Source: Actinoplanes lutulentus (lineage in GTDB: Bacteria; Actinomycetota; Actinomycetes; Mycobacteriales; Micromonosporaceae). Taken from it: a stretch of 64,000 bases of DNA. Under the pieces are notes generated by a model. It was not told the origin of the DNA and made no database searches. It saw only the letters and a list, made by a program, of their open reading frames with translations. The position numbers and the translations under genes are program-made. The stretch is taken from positions 248,001-312,000 of the forward strand of contig NZ_QLMJ01000003.1 of the NCBI RefSeq assembly GCF_003259845.1. Direction: 5' to 3'. Of this stretch, positions 46,935-56,726 are shown one piece after another; positions within the stretch are counted from its first letter, which is position 1, and each line of letters begins with the position of its first letter.

Positions 46935-48154
46935 GCGATCCCGTCCGGAAGCGGGTTCGCGAGCTCCTTCATCTCGCTGATCGCCGGGACGGCCATCGGG
47001 TCGAGGCCGTGCGCCAGCGCGAGGTAGAGCGATGCGAAGTCGGGGACCGCCACCAGGGACGCGAGCCGCTCCAGCGCCGAGCCGCCCTCGGCGGTCAGCA
47101 CGTCGCAGCGCACACCACGCCGGTCGGCGATCGTCTGGATGGCGTCGGCCCGGCGTTCCTCGACGGCGACCGGCTCGTCGGCGTCGTCCTCCGGGTTCAG
47201 CCCGCCGTCGCGAAGCAGCACGAGACGCAGCCGGGTGACGTTCTCGTCGACCTCTTCCGGGTCGGCGAAGATGTCCCGGGTGCCCTCGGCGAGACCGCCG
47301 AAGACGCCGTCGAGCAGGCCCACGCGACCACGACCGGCCTCACCGAGCGCGCCGGCCATGACCGGGTAACGCGCGTTGGCGGCGAGCGTGTCGCCGAAGC
47401 GCCGGGCCGCGACCGTGGCCAGCGGCGAGGAGCCCCAGACGATCGGCACCGAGCCGGCCAGGCCGAGCGCGAGCGCCTTTGCCGGGTTCACGAACGCGTC
47501 GGCGGCCGGACGGCAGCGCTCCGCGTCCGCGTCGAGCCGGGTCGCGGTCTCGGCGATGTCCGCCTCGGTGACCTTGACCAGGCCCAGGGCCCGGCCGGCG
47601 AACAGCACCGGAAGGATCAGGCCCCAGAGCGTGGCGCGGGCCGGAGCACGGCGCGGCACGCCGATGAACGGCGCGCGGGCCCGCTCGGCCATCGCCTCCA
47701 GCTCCGAGCCGGGGTTGCCGATCGCGACCAGCCGGGCGCCGCGGCGGGACGCGGCCTCGGCGGCGGCGAGCGCCTCCGGGCTGCGACCGGACGCGGAGAC
47801 CGCGATCACCACGTCGGCGGCGCCGACCCAGCCGGGCACGCCGGCGCTGCGGTGACCGATGATCGGCACCGGGCAGCGTGGCCCGGCCACGGTCGCCAGG
47901 ATGTTGCCGGTGAGGCCCGCGGTGCCGATGCCGGCCACCACGACGGCCCGTGGCCGGCCCTCCTCGGCGAGCATGCTCAGGTCGACCTCGCCGGCGAGCG
48001 CCGCCGACTCACGGACCTGGGCGCCGGCCGACGCGGTGGCGCGGAGCATGCCACCCGGGTCGTTGCCCAGCATCGTCTTCTCGTCGTCGAGCAGGGACTC
48101 GTCGGCGACGCGGTGCCCGTTAACCCCGGCGGAGCCGTCCATCGGGTTCACCAT
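46931..48154 (-). CDS. SIS-domain protein, PGI/PMI-like
   Basis: A 407-residue protein with two SIS folds, as in bifunctional phosphoglucose/phosphomannose isomerases. RAVVVAGIGTAGLTGNIL and VVIAVSASGRSPEALAAAEAASRRGARLVAIGNPGSELE are sugar-phosphate loops of the first; IVWGSSPLATVAARRFGDTLAANARYPVM starts the second. The C-terminal DFASLYLALAHGLDPMAVPAISEMKELA is typical. It sits between manA and manB, like Rv3256c. An isomerase role in mannose metabolism is likely but not proven. Confidence 0.85.
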   Translation of the reverse strand: MVNPMDGSAGVNGHRVADESLLDDEKTMLGNDPGGMLRATASAGAQVRESAALAGEVDLSMLAEEGRPRAVVVAGIGTAGLTGNILATVAGPRCPVPIIGHRSAGVPGWVGAADVVIAVSASGRSPEALAAAEAASRRGARLVAIGNPGSELEAMAERARAPFIGVPRRAPARATLWGLILPVLFAGRALGLVKVTEADIAETATRLDADAERCRPAADAFVNPAKALALGLAGSVPIVWGSSPLATVAARRFGDTLAANARYPVMAGALGEAGRGRVGLLDGVFGGLAEGTRDIFADPEEVDENVTRLRLVLLRDGGLNPEDDADEPVAVEERRADAIQTIADRRGVRCDVLTAEGGSALERLASLVAVPDFASLYLALAHGLDPMAVPAISEMKELANPLPDGIA

Positions 48155-48363
48155 CAGGACGCCTCCGTCGTGGTTCCGTTGTTGCTCGCAGACTTGCGCG
48201 CTTCGTCCAGCAGGAGGATCGGGATGTCGTCCCGCACCTCGAAGATCAGACCGCAGCCCTGGTCGGTGCAGGTCAGCGTCTGAGCGTCCTCGTCGTATGC
48301 GAGCGGCGAATGATGCGTGTCCGGGCAGGCCAGAATCTCCAGCAACTGCTGATCGAGCGCCAC
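48154..48363 (-). CDS. Trm112-family small protein
   Basis: A 69-residue protein with AAAGGAG before its GTG. LLEILACPDTHHSPLAYDEDAQTLTCTDQGCGLIFEVRDDIPILL is the Trm112 (YcaR) pattern, with Cys residues in LACP and in CTDQGC for a small zinc-ribbon-like fold. In eukaryotes and archaea Trm112 activates methyltransferases; the bacterial role is unclear. Its stop overlaps the SIS gene start (TGATG). Confidence 0.92.
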   Translation of the reverse strand: MALDQQLLEILACPDTHHSPLAYDEDAQTLTCTDQGCGLIFEVRDDIPILLLDEARKSASNNGTTTEAS

Positions 48364-48404
48364 CGCTCTACTCCTTTGTGCAAACGTCGAGTGTCGAGGC
48401 GATC

Positions 48405-49799
48405 CTATCCACGAACGATGGCGAGCACCTCGTCTCGCAGTTCGGCCATCCGCGCCGCGTCGTGCGCCTCCACGTTCAAGCGGAGCAGCGGCTCGGTGTT
48501 CGAGGCGCGCAGGTTGAACCAGGCACCGTCGCCGACCTGGAAGGTCAGACCGTCGAGCTCGTCCACCTCGGCCTGCGGGAACGCGGCACGCACCTCGGCG
48601 ATCTTGGCGGGCGTGTCGGTCACCGTGGAGTTGATCTCACCGGAGGCGGCGTACCGCTCGTACTCCGCGGCGAACTCGCTCAGCGGCAGGTCCTGCCCGC
48701 CGAACGCGGCAAGCACGTGCATCGCGGCCAGCATGCCGGTGTCGGCGAACCAGAAGTCACGGAAGTAGTAGTGCGCCGAGTGCTCGCCGCCGAAGATCGC
48801 GTTGGTCGCGGCCATCTCGGCTTTGATGAACGAGTGGCCGACCCGGCTGCGCACCGGCTTGCCGCCGTTCTCCGTGATGATCTCCGGAACCGCGGCCGAG
48901 GTGATCAGATTGTGGATGATCGTGCTGCCCGGGAACTTCGCCAGCTCACGGGAGGCGACAAGCGCCGTGATCGCCGACGGGGAGACCGGGTCGCCCTTTT
49001 CGTCGACCACGAAACAACGGTCGGCGTCGCCGTCGAACGCCAGCCCGATGTCGGCGCCCTGCTCGCGTACGGCTTTCTGCAGGTCGACCAGGTTCTTCGG
49101 GTCCAGTGGGTTCGCCTCGTGGTTGGGGAACGAGCCGTCCAGCTCGAAGAAGAGCGGGACGATCTCCAGCGGCAGCGCCGGCAGCACCTGGTCGCCGAGC
49201 ACCGCCGGAACCGTGTAACCGCCCATCCCGTTGCCGGCGTCCACGATCACCTTGAGCTGCCGGATACCGGCCAGGTCGACCAGCGAGCGCAGGTGGGCGG
49301 CGTAATCCTTGAGCGACTCACGCTGCTCGACCCGCTCCGGGCCCTCGGCGTCCGCGTTCAGGTCGCCGAGCAGTTTCTGAGCGCGCTGGCGCACCACCGC
49401 GAGACCGCTGTCCTGGCCGACCGGGCGGGCGCCGGACCGGCAGAGCTTGATCCCGTTGTACTGAGCTGGGTTGTGGCTGGCGGTGAACATGGCACCGGGA
49501 AGGTTCAGCGAGCCCGATGCGTAGTAGAGCTGGTCGGTCGAGGCGAGACCGATATTGATCACCCCGGCACCGGCCGCGTTGACACCCCGCGCGAAGGCGG
49601 CGGCCAGGCCCGGGCCGGAGTCGCGCATGTCGTGAGCGATCACGATCTGGTCCGGCTCGCTGCCGGACTCGCGCAACATCTCGACGAACGCGGTGCCCAG
49701 CGCCCGGGCCACCGGTTCGTTGAGCTGGTCCGGAACGATGCCCCGGACGTCGTACGCCTTGATGATCTGCGACAGATCGGTCACCACTCGCTCCTCCAT
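48405..49799 (-). CDS. manB: Phosphomannomutase/phosphoglucomutase
   Basis: A 464-residue alpha-D-phosphohexomutase. FTASHNPAQYNGIK holds the phosphoserine, FDGDADRCFVVDEKG the metal-binding aspartates, GGEHSAHYYFRDFWFADTG the sugar loop and LRASNTEPLLRLNVEA the phosphate-binding C-terminal loop. It converts mannose-6-phosphate to mannose-1-phosphate for manC. Two starts are possible: the ATG at 49799 after AAGGGG, or the GTG at 49784 after GGAGGAG. It precedes trm112 by about 40 bp. Confidence 0.95.
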   Translation of the reverse strand: MEERVVTDLSQIIKAYDVRGIVPDQLNEPVARALGTAFVEMLRESGSEPDQIVIAHDMRDSGPGLAAAFARGVNAAGAGVINIGLASTDQLYYASGSLNLPGAMFTASHNPAQYNGIKLCRSGARPVGQDSGLAVVRQRAQKLLGDLNADAEGPERVEQRESLKDYAAHLRSLVDLAGIRQLKVIVDAGNGMGGYTVPAVLGDQVLPALPLEIVPLFFELDGSFPNHEANPLDPKNLVDLQKAVREQGADIGLAFDGDADRCFVVDEKGDPVSPSAITALVASRELAKFPGSTIIHNLITSAAVPEIITENGGKPVRSRVGHSFIKAEMAATNAIFGGEHSAHYYFRDFWFADTGMLAAMHVLAAFGGQDLPLSEFAAEYERYAASGEINSTVTDTPAKIAEVRAAFPQAEVDELDGLTFQVGDGAWFNLRASNTEPLLRLNVEAHDAARMAELRDEVLAIVRG

Positions 49800-49867
49800 G
49801 AGTCCCCTTTGGGCTGAGGGTATCGGAGCGATCAGTACCGAAAAGCTTCAACCGCGATGCCGCCCAG

Positions 49868-50515
49868 TTAACTCAGAAGATCACGACAGGCACGGTCAGC
49901 TACCCGGGTGGTTTCCGGCAACCGGAACTTCGGCGTCAGCCGCAGGGTGATCGCACACGCGTTATCAAGATCAATCCGGTGCCCCGCCGAGACGAAGACC
50001 GGCTTCACCCCGCTCCGGGTCCGCAGCACCGCACCGACCGTCTCCCCCGCGTCCACCAGCGGCGACCGGTCACCACGCTCCGCACCCACCGGTGCGAACT
50101 CCCCGACCAGCCGGGTCTTGCCCACCCCGAACGCCGGAAGATCCGTCAGCACCCCGAGATGCGCCGCCAGCCCGAACCGCCGTGGATGCGCCAGCCCGTG
50201 CCCGTCACAGATCAGCACATCGGGCCGCACTGTCAGTTTCTCCAGCGCGTCCAGCAGCGACGGCACCTCCCGGAACGCGAACAGCCCCGGAACATAAGGA
50301 AACGCCGGCCGCCCGATCACCAGAGCGGTGTCGCGCACCGAGAGATCCGCGTAATCGAGCACCACGACCGCCGCACCGAGCCGGTCACCGTCGTAGGCCA
50401 CGTCCAGCCCGGCGACGGTCACCGGAGACGCAGGCCCGGGGGCGGAGACCACCCGGGAGCGCAAGACCTCCTGAGCGGCGAGAGCTTCCTCTTCGGTACG
50501 CGGCCAGAACTCCAC
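49868..50515 (-). CDS. nfi: Endonuclease V (deoxyinosine repair)
   Basis: A 215-residue protein. GLDVAYDGD (first metal-binding Asp), PYVPGLFAFREVPSLL (PYIP wedge) and CDGHGLAHPRRFGLAAHLGVLTDLPAFGVGKTRLVG are the endonuclease V motifs. SAGHRIDLDNACAITLRLTPKFRLPETTRVAD closes the active site. It nicks DNA one base 3' to deoxyinosine. It is convergent with nothing and probably monocistronic. Confidence 0.95.
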   Translation of the reverse strand: MEFWPRTEEEALAAQEVLRSRVVSAPGPASPVTVAGLDVAYDGDRLGAAVVVLDYADLSVRDTALVIGRPAFPYVPGLFAFREVPSLLDALEKLTVRPDVLICDGHGLAHPRRFGLAAHLGVLTDLPAFGVGKTRLVGEFAPVGAERGDRSPLVDAGETVGAVLRTRSGVKPVFVSAGHRIDLDNACAITLRLTPKFRLPETTRVADRACRDLLS

Positions 50516-50571
50516 TGCCGAAGCATAGAACCGCCTGGATCACCCCCACCCGCCCGAGCGCAGCCACCGCC

Positions 50572-50655
50572 CCACCGTGTGCCCCCGTCTTCACGGAGCC
50601 AGAGACCACCGTGTGCCCCCGTCCCGCCAAGACGAGTCGCCACCGTGTGCCCGCT
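50572..50655 (+). repeat. Three direct repeats of CACCGTGTGCCC
   Basis: CCACCGTGTGCCCCCGTC occurs at about 50572 and 50608, and CCACCGTGTGCCCG at about 50641. Units are spaced about 36 and 33 bases apart with unrelated sequence between. Confidence 0.85.
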
Positions 50656-50906
50656 CATCGCCGGTTTCGAGCTTCAGGTCGGCGCTCAGCACTCTTCGTG
50701 ACTCTTCGTGGTCGCCGAGCAGGATGTGACCGAGGCTCGGGCGCCGATCTTGGAGTCGCGTGGGCGCTATATGCCCCGCAAAACTCCACTAACGCGCGAA
50801 TTCACGCTGTCGATCATTGCCTTCGACTACGCCCCGTCACCGCCAGCACTGGATACCCCTTGGGTCCAGCCCTCTGAACTGGGCTGGGGCGCACGCACGA
50901 GCCTGA

Positions 50907-50957
50907 GCCGTAGCTCGGCCACGCTATCGACCCGGCATTCCGTGGCTCAGCTACGGC
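50907..50957. repeat. Inverted repeat of the GAGCCGTAGCT family, copy A
   Basis: 17-base arms at 50907-50923 and 50941-50957 pair with two mismatches. The core is GCCGTAGCT, as in the element at 44534. Confidence 0.85.
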
Positions 50958-50966
50958 GGACAGGGC

Positions 50967-51023
50967 CGAGCCGTAGCTGAGGCACGTTCACAGACCGCTA
51001 TTCCAGGCCTCAGCTACGGCTCG
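50967..51023. repeat. Inverted repeat of the GAGCCGTAGCT family, copy B
   Basis: Perfect 17-bp arms (CGAGCCGTAGCTGAGGC and its complement) at 50967-50983 and 51007-51023, around a 23-base loop. Confidence 0.95.
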
Positions 51024-51318
51024 GGTGCGCGAAACTCGCTCGGCAGCCCCTGCCAACCGGCAAACCCGCGAGCCCACCAACCCACGAACCCGCCAACCCG
51101 GCGAACCCGGCGGACCCGGCAAACCGGCAACCCGGCGGACCAGCGGACCGGCGAACCCCGTGGGCGAACTCGTCTCGGCGGGCCGGCTGAACAGTGGGCC
51201 GTCGAGTGGGTGGCGCGCCGGCCCCGGACTCTCGAATTACCTGGGTGGAAGCTGAGTGCTCTGTGCTGTTGTCTCCTGGCGTGACGGGGGTCACGATGGG
51301 GATCTGGAGGTGCCCCAG

Positions 51319-52593
51319 GTGAACCCGTGGCTTGCCCTCACTCCTGGAGATGACCCGGCCGAGCGGATCCGCCAGGTCGGCCGTGCCCATGAACGGTTTC
51401 TGGCCGGTGATCGCCGGCCGGAGCAGCCGGACCGGCCGGGCCGGATGCGCTCGGTTGTCGCTGACTCCTGGGCGAGGTCGGCCGCGTCGATCGGGGCTGA
51501 CAACACCGCTCCGATCGATCTCTCCGACGACGACCTCGAGGCGTACCGGTCGGGGCATCCGCTCGCGCAGGTCATGCCGATCTTCCGGGACCTGCTGGGC
51601 GGGCTGGCCGAGGACGGCGAGCACATTCTGGCGGTCTGTGACGCGACCGGGCGACTGCTGTGGGTGGAGGGACGGCCGGCCACGCTGCGCGGCGCGGCGT
51701 CGATGAACTTCGTGCCCGGCGCGCGCTGGGACGAGGCGCACGCCGGCACCAACGCCCCGGGGACCGCGCTCGCCGTCGACCACGCCATCCAGATCTTCGC
51801 GACCGAGCACTACAGCCGCCCGGTGCAGCGGTGGACCTGCGCCGCAGCGCCGATCCACGATCCGGTCAGCGGGCGGCTGCTCGGCGCCATCGACGTGACC
51901 GGTGGAGACCATCTGGCGAACCCGCACAGTCTGGCGCTGGTCCGGGCCACGGCGCTGGCCGCTGAGGCGTACCTGGGCGCGGCGAAGCCGGTGAGCGACC
52001 GCCCGGCGGTCGCGGCACTCGGCCGGGACGAGGCGATGATCGCGGTGGGTGGGAAGCGGTTGCGGCTGGGCCGGCGGCATTCCGAGCTGCTGGTGCTGCT
52101 CACCCTGCATCCGGAGGGTCGCACCGGCGACCAGCTCGGCATCGATCTGTACGGCGACGACGTGAACCCGGTGACGATCCGTGCCGAGCTGTCCCGGCTG
52201 CGCCGCATCCTCGGTCCGGAGCTGCTCGACTCCCGGCCCTACCGGCTCCGCGCCGAGATGGACGTGGACTTCGTGACCGTGAGCCGGCTGCTGGATGCCG
52301 GGCGGGCGGCGGAGGCCCTTTCCGCGTACCCAGGGGTGTTGCTCCCGGCGTCGGACGCGCCGGGGGTGGCCAGGCTGCGCCGGCGCCTGGACGACCGGCT
52401 GCGGGCCGCTGTGCTCGCCACCGGCGACCGGAGGCTGCTGCAGACCTGGCTGGGTGGCCCGCTCGGCGCCGAGGACCTGGAGATGTGGGAGGCGTACGCC
52501 CTCCTGGCCCCGGCCGACCCGATCGCGGCCCGCCGGGTCGCCCAGCTGTCCGACGAATACGAGATCTGCAACGTTCGCGCAACGTCGCCGTAA
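51319..52593 (+). CDS. GAF-domain transcription regulator of the aldehyde dehydrogenase operon
   Basis: A 424-residue protein from the GTG at 51319 with GGAGG seven bases before it; the frame extends to 51256. The N-terminal 250 residues match the sensor of AcoR-type activators (VVADSWARSAA; DEAHAGTNAPGTALAVDHAIQIFATEHYSRPVQRWTCAAAPIHDP, a GAF domain). No AAA+ sigma-54 domain follows; instead there is a C-terminal domain of about 150 residues with a winged-helix look (LRLGRRHSELLVLLTLHPEGRTGDQLGIDLYG; VTIRAELSRLRRILGP). It lies 31 bp before the aldehyde dehydrogenase gene and probably controls it. Confidence 0.85.
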   Translation: MNPWLALTPGDDPAERIRQVGRAHERFLAGDRRPEQPDRPGRMRSVVADSWARSAASIGADNTAPIDLSDDDLEAYRSGHPLAQVMPIFRDLLGGLAEDGEHILAVCDATGRLLWVEGRPATLRGAASMNFVPGARWDEAHAGTNAPGTALAVDHAIQIFATEHYSRPVQRWTCAAAPIHDPVSGRLLGAIDVTGGDHLANPHSLALVRATALAAEAYLGAAKPVSDRPAVAALGRDEAMIAVGGKRLRLGRRHSELLVLLTLHPEGRTGDQLGIDLYGDDVNPVTIRAELSRLRRILGPELLDSRPYRLRAEMDVDFVTVSRLLDAGRAAEALSAYPGVLLPASDAPGVARLRRRLDDRLRAAVLATGDRRLLQTWLGGPLGAEDLEMWEAYALLAPADPIAARRVAQLSDEYEICNVRATSP

Positions 52594-52624
52594 CTAGCGT
52601 CCGCCTCGAAGAGGAGGCGAGACT

Positions 52625-54148
<1,524 letters not shown>

Positions 54149-54151
54149 GCC

Positions 54152-54526
54152 ATGGCCACCAGAGTTGATGTCACTCCCGCGGCTGCCGGCATGATGCGAC
54201 AGCTGCGGGAGCAGCACGGTCCGCTGATGTTCCACCAGTCCGGCGGCTGCTGCGACGGCAGCTCGCCGATGTGTTACCTGGAGGGTGAATTCCGCACCGG
54301 CCAGTCCGATGTGCTGCTGGAGTCTCTGGTGATCGAGGGGGTACCGGAGCCGATCACGTTCTGGATGTCGAGCTCGCAGTTCGCACTCTGGAAGCACACG
54401 CATCTGACGGTGGACGTGGTACCCGGTCGTGGCGCCGGCTTCTCGCTGGAAGCGCCGGAGGGCGTCCGGTTCCTGATCCGCTCGCGCCTGCTCACCGAAC
54501 AGGAGCTGGCCGAGCTGGCAGCGTAA
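54152..54526 (+). CDS. DUF779 protein
   Basis: A 124-residue protein four bases after the aldehyde dehydrogenase gene. FHQSGGCCDGSSPMCYLEGEFR and FWMSSSQFALWKHTHLTVDVVPGRGAGFSLEAPEGVRFLIRSR cover the DUF779 domain. The conserved Cys-Cys and Cys suggest metal binding or redox chemistry. It accompanies acetaldehyde dehydrogenases in many genomes; the function is unknown. Confidence 0.93.
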   Translation: MATRVDVTPAAAGMMRQLREQHGPLMFHQSGGCCDGSSPMCYLEGEFRTGQSDVLLESLVIEGVPEPITFWMSSSQFALWKHTHLTVDVVPGRGAGFSLEAPEGVRFLIRSRLLTEQELAELAA

Positions 54527-54539
54527 TTTTGTTCACAAA

Positions 54540-54569
54540 GAAAGGGGCTGAGGCGACTCGGCCCCTTTC
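54540..54569 (+). terminator. Terminator after the DUF779 gene
   Basis: GAAAGGGGC at 54540-54548 pairs with GCCCCTTTC at 54561-54569. The stem continues inward to a GCGA tetraloop, 13 bp in all including one G-U pair. Confidence 0.8.
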
Positions 54570-54734
54570 GGACATTTACTGCCATGCGCAGCAGCTTGCG
54601 CCGGTGCGCGATGATACGCCGACATACCTGAGCGCATTACCGTTTTCGAACGAAGCATGCGTACGGGACTGGCGGCCGGACGCACTCCTGAGGCATCGTC
54701 GTCAGTCGCCGACGAACCTGGGGAGGAACACTCG

Positions 54735-55664
54735 ATGCGGCTGTCGCACACCAGAAAGGCCGTCACGCTCAGCACTTTGCTGATCATGACAGCTCTTCTC
54801 GGACAGGCCGCAGCGGCCCAGACGACGTCGTCACCGGTTCCGGTGACCTCGACGCCTGCTACACCGACCGCTCCGTACTCGGAGGCGGCGACAAGCCCTG
54901 AGGTCGCGGCTGATCCTGAGGCCGAGACAGACCCCGCCGCCACAAGCCCTGAGGCGGCACCCGCGAGCAAGCCCGCCGCGGCGAAGCCGAACCCGGCCAA
55001 GAGCAGCGATCGCACCGAGAGCACGACCGGTGGCAAGCATCACGGCCGCCCGCGCATCAACGGGCCGGCACGCAGCATCACCACCACCGGCACCGAGGGC
55101 GTCGCGCTGACGTTCGACGACGGGCCGGACCCGACGTACACGCCGCAGCTGCTGGAGATGCTCGCCAAGGAGCGGGTGAAGGCGACGTTCTGCGTCGTCG
55201 GCACGAACGCCAAGAAACACCCGGAGCTGATCCGCGAGATCGTCAAGGCCGGCCACTCGCTCTGCAACCACTCGTGGAACCACGACCTGAAGCTCGGCAA
55301 GAAGCCGCCCAAGAAGATCAAGGCTGACTTGGAGCGCACCAACGCCGCGATCCGCGCGGCCGTGCCGAACGCGAAGATCAGCTTCATGCGGGCGCCCGGC
55401 GGCAACTTCACGCCGAACCTGGTGAAGGTCTCCGGCAAGCTCGGCATGGCGCCGCTGTACTGGCAGGTCGACCCGCGCGACTGGGACCAGCCGAAGGGCG
55501 AGTCACACGCCGACCACCGCAAGAAGATCGTCAAGATCGTGCAGAAGCGCACCCGGAAGGGCTCGGTGATCCTGTCGCACGACAACGCGCAGCCGGACAC
55601 GATCGAGGCGTACAAGACGCTGCTGCCCTGGCTCCGCCGGCACTTCACGCTGGTAGCCCTGTAA
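54735..55664 (+). CDS. Secreted polysaccharide deacetylase (NodB domain)
   Basis: A 309-residue protein from the ATG at 54735 with GGGAGG eight bases upstream. It has a signal peptide of about 33 residues ending AAAA, then a Thr/Pro/Ala/Glu-rich linker of about 75 residues, then a NodB domain: ALTFDDGPDPTYT (catalytic base and metal Asp), SLCNHSWNHDL (HxxxH metal ligands), MRAPGGNFTP, DPRDWDQP and ILSHDN. It probably removes acetyl groups from peptidoglycan or another wall glycan outside the cell. Confidence 0.93.
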   Translation: MRLSHTRKAVTLSTLLIMTALLGQAAAAQTTSSPVPVTSTPATPTAPYSEAATSPEVAADPEAETDPAATSPEAAPASKPAAAKPNPAKSSDRTESTTGGKHHGRPRINGPARSITTTGTEGVALTFDDGPDPTYTPQLLEMLAKERVKATFCVVGTNAKKHPELIREIVKAGHSLCNHSWNHDLKLGKKPPKKIKADLERTNAAIRAAVPNAKISFMRAPGGNFTPNLVKVSGKLGMAPLYWQVDPRDWDQPKGESHADHRKKIVKIVQKRTRKGSVILSHDNAQPDTIEAYKTLLPWLRRHFTLVAL

Positions 55665-55678
55665 AACGCCCCTCAGGG

Positions 55679-56041
55679 CTAGTGCGAGGGCGGGATCACG
55701 CGCAGGTGGCCCCGACGGCCGGTCTGGTGCCCCGGAGCGTGCTCGGACTCGTCAGGGCGCGGGTGCACCGGACGGGCGGCCTCACGGACGGCGTCAGCGA
55801 GGGCGACCAGGTCGTCGGTGGTCGGGGGCGGCGGCGCGAAGTCGCCGTCGTGCCGGACCAGTTCCCAGCCGCGCGGGGCGGTGAGGCTGCGGGCGTGCGG
55901 CTCGCACAGGTCGTACGTGTGCGGTTCGGCGAACGCCGCGAGTGGACCGACCACGGCCGTGGAATCGTTGTATACGTAGGTCAGGGTGGCGACCGCCTGT
56001 CGGGGACAGCCGTTCCTGGAGCAGCGCCTTGGTGACCTCAC
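55679..56041 (-). CDS. DUF3499 family protein
   Basis: A 120-residue protein from a GTG. RRCSRNGCPRQAVATLTYVYNDSTAVVGPLA and HTYDLCEPHARSLTAPRGWELVRH contain four Cys/His ligands typical of a zinc-ribbon-like DUF3499 protein (Rv3258c family). The C terminus is disordered. TAACGT six bases before the GTG suggests a leaderless mRNA. It diverges from the Rv3259-like gene, as in mycobacteria. Confidence 0.92.
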   Translation of the reverse strand: MRSPRRCSRNGCPRQAVATLTYVYNDSTAVVGPLAAFAEPHTYDLCEPHARSLTAPRGWELVRHDGDFAPPPPTTDDLVALADAVREAARPVHPRPDESEHAPGHQTGRRGHLRVIPPSH

Positions 56042-56047
56042 GGCGGC

Positions 56048-56053
56048 ACGTTA
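56048..56053 (-). promoter_or_regulatory. -10 box (TAACGT) of the DUF3499 gene
   Basis: TAACGT lies six bases before the GTG at 56041, with no Shine-Dalgarno sequence. Confidence 0.5.
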
Positions 56054-56216
56054 TCTCTCCATCGGCCGATCCGGGGAGCGTTGCCCTCGCGACACGCCGA
56101 CCCACAACGCATCACGATTCGGCCATGGCGGCAGGACACGCCGCCCCGTTGGGGCGAATTAACAGGTGAGACACACGATGAGAACAGCCTGACCACGTAT
56201 GTCGCCCGCGTGGGGA

Positions 56217-56222
56217 TACGCT
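56217..56222 (+). promoter_or_regulatory. -10 box (TACGCT) of the Rv3259-like gene
   Basis: TACGCT lies six bases before the GTG at 56229. With the box at 56048 on the other strand it makes a divergent leaderless pair. Confidence 0.5.
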
Positions 56223-56228
56223 GGCCGC

Positions 56229-56705
56229 GTGACCACCAGCCCTGAACGCCGCCGGACGGATCCGAAGGCGACGCGCAGCACCGGCCCGGGTCATCCGGCC
56301 CGGCGCGACCGGCACGGACGAGGCCTGCGCGGCCGCCTGGTCCCTGCCACCGTGCCGTTGGCCCGCACCAAGGCGGAGATCTTCGACGACCTGGTGCTGG
56401 ACACGGTCGAGAGCCTCGAGCGGCGGTACGCGAAAGAGCTGGCCGGCGTCGAGTTCGCAGTCGAGGACGTGCCCCCGGAGCTCAACGTCTACGACTCGGA
56501 CGTGCTCGAGGACGGCGAGGTGCCCCTGGCCCGGCTGCTGCCCGGCCGCCCCGGCCGGCACGAGTTGCCGCCGCGGATCGTGCTGTACCGCCGCCCGCTG
56601 GAATTCCGGGCGATGGATCGGGAAGACCTCGCCGACCTCGTCCACGATGTGATCATCGAGCAGGTTGCCAACCTGCTCGGCGTCGACCCGGACGAACTGG
56701 CTTGA
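56229..56705 (+). CDS. Metallopeptidase-family protein lacking HExxH (Rv3259-like)
   Basis: A 158-residue protein from the GTG at 56229. After a basic, disordered start, FDDLVLDTVESLERRYAKELAGVEFAVEDVPPEL and PPRIVLYRRPLEFRAMDREDLADLVHDVIIEQVANLLGVDPDEL match the minimal MMP-like zincin family (DUF1025). Where active members read HExxHxxG, this one reads EQVANLLG, so zinc-protease activity is doubtful. Its order with DUF3499 and whiB2 is conserved in actinobacteria. Confidence 0.85.
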   Translation: MTTSPERRRTDPKATRSTGPGHPARRDRHGRGLRGRLVPATVPLARTKAEIFDDLVLDTVESLERRYAKELAGVEFAVEDVPPELNVYDSDVLEDGEVPLARLLPGRPGRHELPPRIVLYRRPLEFRAMDREDLADLVHDVIIEQVANLLGVDPDELA

Positions 56706-56726
56706 GACGAACCGGCTGGAGTGGCC

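Larger units (their letters stand above)
50516..51318. other. 800-bp repeat-rich region without genes
   Basis: It contains three copies of a CACCGTGTGCCC word (50572-50655), two inverted-repeat pairs of the GAGCCGTAGCT family (50907-51023) and a stretch of imperfect AACCCGGCG-type repeats (about 51052-51170). Short frames across it are repeat-derived. The right end carries the promoter region of the GAF regulator. Confidence 0.65.

Noticed and set aside
50572..50655. CRISPR array
   Set aside because: Three copies of a 12-18 base word with irregular short spacers and no cas genes; the repeats are not of CRISPR length or form.
51025..51255. A 76-residue Pro/Arg/Thr-rich open frame
   Set aside because: It is made of the AACCCGGCG repeat tract and has no start context or homology-like features.
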